A program made the position numbers and the translations under genes. A model generated the notes under the pieces. The model saw only the letters and a list, made by a program, of their open reading frames with translations, made no database searches and was not told the DNA's origin. This document shows positions 43,201 through 55,200 of a stretch of 64,000 bases of DNA, one piece after another. The stretch's first letter is position 1, and the number at the start of each line of letters is the position of its first letter. This DNA comes from Owenia fusiformis. Taxonomy: Eukaryota > Annelida > Polychaeta > Sabellida > Oweniidae. Location: the NCBI GenBank assembly GCA_903813345.2, contig CAIIXF020000001.1, positions 15,025,915 through 15,089,914 of the forward strand, given 5' to 3'.

Positions 43201-46200
43201 AAGTCACTGTTCTCAACTGTTCTTCTGAGTTAAATCAATATTTACATATTTGTTTCGGCACCCATTTTGGTGGCCATCTTGGATTTCTCTAAAAAGCTAT
43301 TATTTGATGACTTCGATTTAGACATAAATGAAATCCTAGACCCCGAAAATGTATTAATGGGCTCCAAAATCAATGTTCTTAAGTGTTTTTTTAAGTTTAA
43401 ATCAGAAGTTACATTTTCGTTTTGGCACCAATTTTGGTGGCCATTTTGGATTTCTATGAAAAGCAATTATTTAATGAGTCAAAGATTTAGACATAAATAA
43501 AATCCTTGACCCTTAAAATATACACATGGGTTCCAAAATCACTGTTCTTGAGTGTTTTGAAGCCTAAATCAGAAGTTACATATTCGTTTTGGCACTCATT
43601 TTGTCGGCCATTTTGGAAATCTATGAAAAATAATTATTTGACAACTCAAAGCTTTAGACATAAATGAAATCCTTTACCCTTAAAATGTAGACATGGGCTA
43701 CAAATTCACTGTTCTTAAGTGTTTTCGAGTTTAAATCAATAGTTACAAATTCGTTTTGGCACCCATTTTGGCAGCCATCTCGGATTTCTATGAAAATCTA
43801 TTATTTGATGACTCTGATTTAGACATAAATGAGATCCTTGACCCCTAAAACCCATACATAGATCCTACAATCACAGTTTTTGTATCTCGGTATCGTTAGA
43901 TATACACAACCTACTTTTATATTGTAACTCACGCACCTAGCCATTTTGAAAAATGGGTGATAACACCTATTTAGCTACAACTGTTGCAATGCTATCGCAT
44001 ATTTTCTTACTCTAGAGGTTTTAACCGTCCCAAAAATCACCATGGTGATTATTCCCCTAACTTGATACCGATAACCTAAATTTTGGAGCGAAGCTGATGG
44101 CCTAAACAGCCCCCATAGACAAGCTTCCGAACCCCGTTTTATATTTTCCTTCCGCATTTTACCCCTCATATTCCTTCCTTTCTATTCCTTCTACCACCTC
44201 AATACGAATGAGTCCGTATTATCCTTTCAGACAGTTTTACGGACCCGGCCCCACTTATATATTTTCCCCTCTTCCCTCCTTCCATCCCATAGCCAATTAA
44301 CCCTCTCCTGACGTGAATATAAGAGCAAAATGTTGGCCTGGTGACGGATAAGTAAGAATGGTTTTAAGGGAAAAACTGCAAATTACCTATTCCCCGGGAC
44401 CTTTACCTTGAATTTATCAATGAAATATAATTTTTAGTAAGGATTATCACATTCATCTTGTTAAAATTTGGTGTAAAAATACTGAATAGAACTGGTATAT
44501 AAAAACAATGGTGCCAAAAGGAACCTATCGTCTTGAATGGTATTTAAGAAATATAGACCGAAAAGCAGGGGTTATATTGTCGAATACACCCCGCAGGACT
44601 AGGCACAAACGTTTTCTGTTCGAAAGCTTTTGTGCCTAGCCCTAAGGGGTGTATTCAACGATATCACCCCTGCTCTGAGGTCTATATTACGATTCGAACA
44701 TGAAAACTCACCAAAATGTTTCGAATATTCATCATGGTCCGCCATTACTACGACCCACCGTTATGACGTCACACATTACACGTACTACCAGGGGTATTGA
44801 TCGCGAATATATCCCGGTGAAACGTTGACTTTGTTTACAGTTTATAGAAGGCGTGAATACAGTCATGTTCGAATTCATAATAGGGCTCCATATGGAGCCT
44901 ATCGTCATGAAAGGGTTAATAGGTTTACAATATTACCCTTTTCACAGATGTATCGATAGGCAGTTGAACAACCGCGATCCTTCCAATATCCACCGCTTAA
45001 CACAACGCTTGCACAGGTGCCAGGCTCATTCGGGCCCATAGCAGACCAGCTGGAAGCGAATTAAAAGAATATCAAATTGTAGCGTTTCCACTTGTTTGAT
45101 TCCACTTCTTTAAAATGTAAGTTTATCTCACGAGCTAGGCTCTAATCATCAGGATTAATCTAAGTCTGTGTTGCGGCGCAAGTATATAATATGTTGCATA
45201 ATATTTGATAAGTTTTCCCCCTAGGTATCATGAAAAAGAACAATGAGCCAATGCGTTGCAAATTACATGCTCACACGATTTCATCAAAATCAGCCGCGTC
45301 TGCCCGTTGCTAGTGCACCGCAGGAGTTCGACTTCAATAAACAGCGGTATCTTTTAAAAGGATTATTTGAGTGTATGTGCGCTATTTTTGTTGAAAACAC
45401 ACGAGCATGTAATTTGCACTGCATGGCTTATTGCTCTTTTAGTGGTGCCTGGAGAGAAACCTCGTTAAAATATTACGCAATTCACTAGCACCGCGAGCAT
45501 ACAAAACTACAGTTTCAGAGTGATTAAGAGTACTTCAATACTTAGAGAAAGCAATGTTTCGAGATTAAAAGTCCTGGTTAAAAGTATCTTGAATTACTCA
45601 CTCTGAATAATATGACTGACCGGGTACCGGGTTGCCAATTGTCCCGTCCACCCAGTAGAAGTTCGAGAGGCTTGATCCCATGTAGAGTCCTATGAGATGG
45701 TCATAAAAACTACTCACGCTGAAAATATTAGTACCAGCACACCGGAATAGCCTGACAACGGTAAAGTCAGGTATACCGTTGTCACATATGGCGGACATAA
45801 TCGTCGCTTCAATTAGATTTTCATGAACTGTATGTTTAATAGAGCACCTAGACTAAATTCCTTTGGAACAACAATCAAGCAAAGTGTCTTAATATTCATT
45901 ACACAGTTACATATGTAATAATGTTTTACCATCGAAATGAAGTCTTTAATTTAAGGGATCAAAATGAGATACGGGACAACGGCCACTGTAATTATTACCA
46001 TATGCCATTGTCTTTTTAAATTACTCAAATTCAGATTCTGTTTTGTTGTCATTGACGATATCGGAGACGCTATATTGTGGCAATTCACGACCCAATAGTA
46101 TAGTTTCCATATAGCTTTTGAAATCTCGCTAAATCTCGTTTTTCGTGAGATTTTAAGAGACTTGCATATTAGACCTCTAATGACTTACATTACCTTCTTT

Positions 46201-49200
46201 TAAATGGTATATTTGAATTCAGTGGAATGTTTTCTCCTAAAATAGCTTTGATTTACACAGTTATGTAATTTGAATAATTTTCTATGACAATTTAAAAAAA
46301 GTTGGGCCAAATGTCCATAGATGCAATGCTAAAATTCTTTAAAACCGTGGATTATTTGTATGTCAATCTACATTAGCATGTTTAATCACAACGTGTTCAT
46401 AAACAGGGTCATCATGTGGTATATCATTCAAGTTTTATACAGATTCAACAAACACACTTTGATAAATCATGAAATTAAGCCACTTTTCCAAGATTTTAGC
46501 ATGTAAGTGAATGGAGCTCTAACCAGAGTTAAAAGCTGAATAAAAGATGGCAGCACGAGATTTCATTGATTTTTCTGCTAATTAGAAACTATCCTATTTG
46601 ATAGAAATTGAGATTTCATATGAAACATCATCACAATAGCTTAATACGTGCACAGGATTAGTGACGATAAAATCCCATGAAATGAAGTGATTGACGGTTA
46701 TGTCCGTCATTTGTGACAACGGTATCTGACTTTACAGTTGTCAGGCTATTCCGGTGTGACCAGGGGATATTTCGGTTAGTATTTGAAGAATAATTGCAGG
46801 GTATTTGCAGATACATTAATATCACGTCAATTAAACATAGGTTCGCTAATAGCTATATCTATATCTATGTTAAAGAATGTGGGATCGATCGTGGACAAAA
46901 AGCTGACATCATTATTTGTGATCTCTTCTGAACCTGCTTTGAACAGAATAGCAAGATAATAAAATATAAAACTAAACAAGCAAAGTTATAATTCACCAAT
47001 ATAAAGCAAATTATGGGGTTATGAATAGATCATGATCTACAAATGTGATTTCTAGAGTAACACGAAATAACATAAAGGCACACGAAGCACTTATATGTTA
47101 GCTCTTTGGTAAAATATAATTTTCTGGATCATTCTGAACAATAGAACAACACATTTACAATGCAAACTCCGAATAACACAATACAATGACGTAAAAATAT
47201 GAACTTAAATCAAGACGCAGAAGACCCAAAGGTGATCCAATTCTCACCTTGTGATGGCAACCATTTGTTTTAGAAGCAAGTATCTCTCTCAACAATAGAA
47301 ATATCAATCTTATGACCCAAACAATTACTGCAGGTGAAACATCTGAATTATATGATTACTTAATACGAAATGTCATAATGATTTCTATAATCAGAATATA
47401 TAAAACATGTGTATCAGAAGTCATGATATATGTTACTTTAAAAACACTATTATAAAGACAGTAGTTTTACAATAAGGTTTTACTCACTGTCCATCTATAA
47501 AGGCCATCTCTGCCGAGTCTCCTATACTGACTAAGTTGGCATCTTGATTAACACATATAGCTTGGGCGGAGTCTCTCTTTTGAAGATCATTGCTGACGAC
47601 CAAGTATTGGTGCCCAGTATTTGGATCAGTCACCCAACCATTGCATATCTTCATGGAAAACGTACCTTTTAAAATAAAAGGATGGTGTTCTATAATACTA
47701 AATGTGAGAAGAAATAATCTTGATTTACGTCATTAAATATTCAAAAGGTCTATGTTTTAGACAGTCATTTTTAACCATGAGTACTTTCTGGGCATAAATA
47801 AAGTGTTTTCTTTATCAAAACAATATGTTTTCTTTCAAGTGAAGTACCCATAATGATAAAAATATCAATCGAACAATTCAAAAAATTATGGATAGGGACC
47901 CCCTGTCAACATTTTTTTCAAAATGTTGAAAAAATTTTCAAAAGAGGATCTTTTTCTGTTTTTTATTGCATGAAAAGATTATTCAACAAGGGGTCTAAAA
48001 CTTCTTCAAAAGTAGAATGGTATTGAAAGTCTAGTTTTGAAGATATCCATTTTTTATGACCAAAATTATGCTTAAAACAATGGATAGCACGAGTTTTCCC
48101 TATGAAAAAATAACATGGGAAATATGGTTTTTAACTTTAACGCATTTCAATACGCATCGGAAATATGCTTTTCAGAAATTGTTAATGTAGTGTTGAAGAA
48201 ACTTTTGATATGTTTAAATTGAGAAAAATAAGATCGTCTTTTTGGAAAATGAGCCTAACATCAGAGATTTTGATTAATAGTTTACTTTCATGGGGACTCT
48301 ACTTGAAAGAAAATATAATTGCTTTAATAAAAACCGCTGTATTGATGGCCAGAAAGTACCCATGTTGAAAGATATGACCATCTAAAATCACTAGCCATAC
48401 TGCACACGGACCTTTAGTTAAGGAAAGCATCAAAAGTTCGATGTCGGATCAAAAACTATATATTTAGCAGTTATGTCCCTATCATTGAATATATGCCTGA
48501 GGTCTGTCACCAATATAGCCCGAGCTTGCGAGGGTTATATTACGACAGACCGAAGGCATATATTCAATGATACGGACATAACTGTTGTATTACATACTTT
48601 TATATCATGGCTACGTTATATCAATGACGCCACGTGTCTGTGTGCGAGTGAAATTAGGAATAAATGAAACATGACGTCCCGATGACGTCATAAGATTGTC
48701 ATGGTAAAAGGTTTGGCGGCTATACAGGAATATATAGCCGACCTTCAGCTCCATTGACTTCAATACAAATGCTTCGCTGGGTATGTAATACATATATATA
48801 TATATAGTTAGGGGGGAGGGGGTTCAAAGCCATTTCAGTTTGCTATCCGACAAATCTCAAAATTCCATTTTTTTTAGGATAGGAATTAACAAAAACTAGA
48901 AAGTTTTCAAATTCTCAAACCGGAAGTCAGCGATCAACTTTCATGGTAATTAGTTTGCTTTTTTTTGGGGGGGGGGTCAGATTTATTTAGTTTTCTGTTC
49001 CGACATCGAACGTTTGATGCCTCCCCTTAAAAGGGATATCATATTTGAAATGTAAAATTACATCTAGAAATGTGTTTTTGAAAAGTGTTTATCAACTTTG
49101 GAAATTTAATCTTCTTTGAAAATGTAACTTCTAGGTCGGGGAGATTCACCATAGACCCCATTTTACAAAGTCACAAAAGGTGAAATATCTTTTCTTGTGT

Positions 49201-52200
49201 TGAGCAGATAATATTTTCTTTAACTGGACATATTTTCGTTTTTATAATTATCAGACACATAAGGGTTATATGAAAATGTTTATATACCTGCCATGTTAAT
49301 TAACCCAAACCAGTCACCTGGTGGTGAAACTGGTAACTACCTACTCGCATCTGGGTAATTAATTCCCTGGAATGTCTTTATGGTAGTGCATAAAATATAA
49401 ACACGCAAGGTGTAAATTTCGCATAACAATCTATGCATTTGAAGTGACTACCAAGAATAGAAAATAGTGGAAAGTACGTTTCGAAACTTGTTACAAATTG
49501 ACAACAAATCCCTAGTTTTTCAATAAAGTTAGGTTAACCAAAGAGTTTTTCAAAATCTTTGGTTAACGCCACATTGTGGAAAAGATGGTGGCTGTCAATT
49601 TATAATTAAACGCTGCAGCGTTGTACTTGGAACATCACGAACGTATTACAAGGTAATGCCGGAAAACTACAAAACGTTTTTACTGAATAGAATTTCACCT
49701 CCTGTTTTCCGAAAGAAAATACTCTTGACGTGTACAGACCTGGGAACAATTCGAGAAATACGGGAAAATGTCTCATATAAGTGTTAGTCCCCGCGTTATC
49801 AATAAAACTAACCATGTGTTTCATGTTTTTTGTGTTTTAAAGTACTCTTCATGCGCATTTTAGTGATACTAATTTTTCTTGAAAAATTTGATCTACCATT
49901 TTTAGGATTAAATATATCCCAACATCGCAAAATTTGTTGTAAGACGTAACACTTTACCCCTGCACTGCTAGTTTAAATAGACTAGATGCGAGAAGAAATA
50001 ATCTTTACTTACGTCATTAAATATTCAAAATTCAGTCAAAGTGATATCATATTTGAAATCTACATGTAAAAGTACATCTAGAAATATGGTTTCGAAAATT
50101 GTTTATCAACTTTGAAAATTTAATTTTTTTTGAAAAAGTGACTTCTAGTTCGGGTTGATTCCCCATAGACCCCATTTTACAAAATCACAAAAAGTGAAAT
50201 AGTTTTTCTTGTATTAGACAGATAACATTTTCATTTACTGGAGAAATCTTAATTTGCATAACTATTAGATACATAATAAGGGTGATATGAAAATCGAACC
50301 ACTAAAACAGATTTAATTTAAGTTAAAGGGAACTTTCTACTATACCCGCCATGCTATCTGACCCGAACGAGCCACCTAGTGGTGCAACTGGTAACTACCT
50401 ACTCGCATGTGCGTTATTGGGATACCTTTTTTATTTAGAACACATTTAAATTTTGTGCGAAAATGCGCAGCGCGCACATAAAATGTTACGAGTGACGCCG
50501 TTTTTAACATTTTGATCAAGTAGAACGCTCTAAAATCTCTTATAGAATAAAATATATACTTGAGATTTTAGAATCATATAGCATCATTATGAAGATTTTG
50601 GTAGAAACAGTAACATTAATGTTCGTTCCGCATACTATTCCAGTATTTACATGTTAATAACGCCAATACGTCAAAAATTGAAACATACCCCAGTATTGAA
50701 CTTTGGTTCTATATTATTGCGTTTTCGGGTACATTTTATCAATTATTATAAAAATTTGGAAATCTGAAATACTTACATAAAATAATTAATATGTTAGTTA
50801 TCTTCCAATCAAATGCGACAAACGCAGATTTTTCCATGTTCAGTATTGTCATTAAACAAATGTTTATCTATGTACATTCAGTCAAATCCTTAATGAAACA
50901 AAAATCACACATCGAACCGATTTTAAAGTGAGATGCGCAGTAACTAATAGTTACTGTCGTTTATACAATCATGTAGTTCATGGTATCACCCTTTTGTACT
51001 CGTATATGATCAATCCATTGTTTATACTTACCTTACGGAACCGATAATCAAGTCACGATCAAAATAATTTTAGTCATATCCTCAATACAAGGCGTTCAAT
51101 AAGTTTTGATAAAAAGGCTGTAATTTTATATTTCTGATTATCTTTTCAGCTGCGTAATGTTTTGAGGTAGTGTTACAGTTTCAAAAGTCTACATGTTTGA
51201 GAAAGTGCAGGTATGGTGGAGATTCAAGTATACATCAAAAATTGACAAATGTCATATGGAGGGGTATGTGATGTTATCTTGCAAGAGCATGAGTATGACA
51301 ATTTCATTGTCTATGCCACATCTGCCACCCCTTATTCCAATAGCACCTTTGCCCCGTGCACTGACTTTTGCAATGTTTTAACGCTTGGTCCTGAGCTGAT
51401 TTTGCCCCACTTTGTGAAAGCAATTTTTATTCGGTCAACCATGACGCCATGTCAATAAATGACGTAACATTGCAGAGAGGAGAAATTTGGCTTTCTGGAA
51501 CATTGAATGAAAAGGATGCAGTCATCACTGCTAGTTTCTTCCAAGAGTCTGTGGTTCTGTGCACTGACTTTTACGATGTTTATAACTTGGTCCCAAGCTA
51601 ATTTTGGCCAACTTTACAAAAGGAATGATTATTCGCCCAAACATGACCCAATGCCAATGAATGAAATACCATTGGAAGGAGGTGACGCATGGCTTTATGG
51701 TACACCAGATTAAAGCAATGATGCTTTCACCAGTTTTATGCTATTCAGAGATAACAGTCTGTTTCAATTTTTTTAATACGCTCTGTATATTACGGATAAG
51801 CAAGGATATACTTACGAGGGCCAATCATATTATTTGAATAATGGTCAATAACGTTTTTGAAGTGTTCTAAACGTGCAACATTATAAGTCATTGAATGATT
51901 TGAAGTGCAATACAGGATATATTCTGCTCGAGAAATTCTGCATTGGAACGAGACGAAGTCGAGTGTCAATACAGAATATCGAGGCAGAATGTATCCTGTA
52001 TTGCACTTCAAATCATTCAATAACGTTTTTATCGTGTGATCTTATGTCAGTACATTTTACTTGGGAGATAATCCCTAAAAAATATTCTGTATTGCTACTG
52101 AGATTGTCCCCTCAGTACCAATATTTTCTGTATTACTACGGAGAAGAATGGGGACAATCTCAGTAGCAATACAGATTGATACAGTACAAGAACTGACCAA

Positions 52201-55200
52201 TCAAAGGGCTTCATATACGGTAATATCGCATAATGGGACATTGAACCAGGAATTAAACAAGGTTATTCAAACTAGCTCATCAATATTCAAGCCAATCAAT
52301 AGGGAAGTTCAGTTATTTGAAATAAAACGTGAACCTGAACGTCGATACTCATATGTCATATTGATTTATTTGCGATGTTGAATTCTTGACTAAATTGCCA
52401 TATTTACTTAACCCTATCAATGCTACAAAAAGCAAAATATCTCATTTTGCTGCTAATTCAAGAGTGAAGACTTTTCATGGTAAATATGGCAATTGAGTCA
52501 ATATTATATTTGATCAGAGACAAATAAAACATATCTCTGATTGAATGCAGGTTCATACCATCCCAAGTAAATTGTGCACCACACCATACAAAACGTATAT
52601 GTCTACAAGACAGAATTATGTAAAGAAATTGTTAAGTTTTCCTTTCAATAGAAAATACTTATCACCCTTTATAAAGTATAACAATTTTAATTTATCAAGG
52701 TTTATATCAAGTACATGCATAAAAAGTCTGTTTAAACAATAAAAATTCAACAAGAATTGCTTGCTGCCCGTAGCCAGCTTTTACCAGGAGGGGGAGCTTT
52801 TTCCTAGGGGGGAGCTTTTTTACAATTTTGGCTAAAAAGCTAAAAAATTCTCAGAATGGTGAAAAACTGCATGATTTTGAAAGAATTTCTGGCCAGGGGG
52901 GGGAGCTTCCGCTCCCTCAGCTCCCTAAACTGGCTACGGGCCTGAATTGTACGTACAATTTTCTTTTCAACTTCTCCATTGATTTATTAGATAAATTGAA
53001 ACAAACATTTGAATTTTTAGGTAGGCTTGGTACAAGTCCCCGAGTTGGCAACACACGCCTTGAGGTTATTATCCCATTCCAATCGTTCTCCAGTGATGGG
53101 ATCTTTTACGGGGCAGTCCATGACCCGCATTCCAGTGTCTGAACAGGATATGTACTGGTTACAGGATTCACATGATTGGTACAAGCCGCTGGGCATGTCA
53201 TCGCAGGAACGAATACCCCCACCGGTGGGGCAACAGGAATTTTCATTACATGAACGCGTCTGTAAACATAACATATATCATCAATACGGTCAATGACATT
53301 TCTGATGGTGACATTATAATAAAATCGTACACCTTTCGATCTTCACAGTTCCAAGCCTTTTGTAAGTGTCATTATAACAGAAAATATAGATTTACCCAAT
53401 GTAGAACAAGACAAACGTTTTTTTGGATCTGTGATCCAATAAACCTCAAGTACGTATTTACTACTAGTAATCCAAAAAATCAGTCTGTAGGTCTGATCTA
53501 TTCGCCAATTCTGATAGGGATAACATTTTTGGATGACTGCTGAAGCGCGTATTTATCTTGACCAGCCTATACGCATGATCATCTGATACGTCCTACACAT
53601 GTACATGTACATTGAATTATTAAAGTAACATATGCATATGTGCGGTAGGTGCGGTTAATCTACAAACAATCGATAATTAATCGGATATTGATGAACAAGC
53701 AATAACACCAAATCAGTATGTGAAGGAAAAAAGAAAATGCATTAGCTGACATCTTTTGAAATAAGTGAGATCTTTGTGTTCATTTTATCCAAGTGAAGAC
53801 ACTCAATTAATGTACTGTATTAAAGCAATGTTTATGCTAGAACTAGCTAGACGATGACAAAGTGTGATACACCAATTGCGGTCGTCACCACACTCGCTCG
53901 TGCAGATACAGACTCAATCATGATTCAAAATCCAGCCCTAAAGAGGGATCCGAGTGTCTCATGTTTTAGAACATTTGTTCAAATCAAGAGTGCTTGTTGA
54001 CACCTGAGGACTGCAAAATGTATGCAAACACATAGATTGGATAGATACAATGCAGTGTTTTAATGCTAGAAGGACATTGTTTTGAGTATCTTTATTGAAC
54101 TTTATCTCAAATTACTAGTAAATATAGGATTTCACAGTTGGATTTAGTTTTCAGATTTTCAATTTAAATTAAAGCGTCTAATGAGTCCTGGACCAAGTGC
54201 CTCTACCATGGGGTAGTAAAAGTGTGATTATATAATTTTCTGTCAATCAATCGTCCCTGCGGTGTATAGGCATATAAATTATATAAATTGTGTGAAAATG
54301 TCAGGTGATTTCCTTTACTTAAGAAAAAAAGACAGCATTTTTATCAGAACTTATGGATCGGCCTATGTACGAGGGGTGATCCAAAAGTTTTGGACGCCCC
54401 GCTCTAACTTTGCTATTTTCTAATATAATTACATGAAACTTTCAGATAATAAAGATCAACATCTTAACAACTTTGTGTATAAGTTTCAAAAGTTTTGTTA
54501 TCTCATTTTAAACAAATATGCGTCTGTCACATACATAGAATTTGATAGTTTTAATGTACGTATTAGTCTGAAGCACCCACGGGTAGTTAGTCAACAATCG
54601 TCATCAAATGATTATTAAAATACTAGCAATACAGCTTTTGTATCTTATTTACCTCAATCGAAGGTCCTTCACAGTCTTTGCCCCCGTTTGCTGGTTCTGG
54701 ATTATTGCATAACCGTGTTCGGTTTTGTGTTCCTCCTCCGCACGTTTTGGAACATTCTCCAAAATCTGACCAAGGTCCATAACCACCGTCCACAGGGCAT
54801 GGACTGGTACTACATTCTCTCGTTTCCGATGTTGGACCCTCACAGGGTTTACCTCCATTTTCAGGTCCAATGCAGACTCGTGTGCGGGTCTGTATTCCCC
54901 CACCGCATGATACGGAACACACGGAATAGTTAGACCAAGATCCAAACCTTCCATCAACAGGACAAAGTGGGTTGTCGGGACAATTTCTAACTTCTGTTGA
55001 TGATCCTGAGCAATCGGATCCACCATTTCTGGGTGGAGGGTTGTTGCAGTAGCGGTTTCTGGATTGGGTCCCCTCACCACACGATGTAGTACATGCCGAG
55101 AAGTTACCATAGGAACCCCAAACTCCATTAACTACAAGCAGTAGGGTCAATGATGATAAATGAAACAAACTGTCACAATGATCTTATACACCAATCTCGA

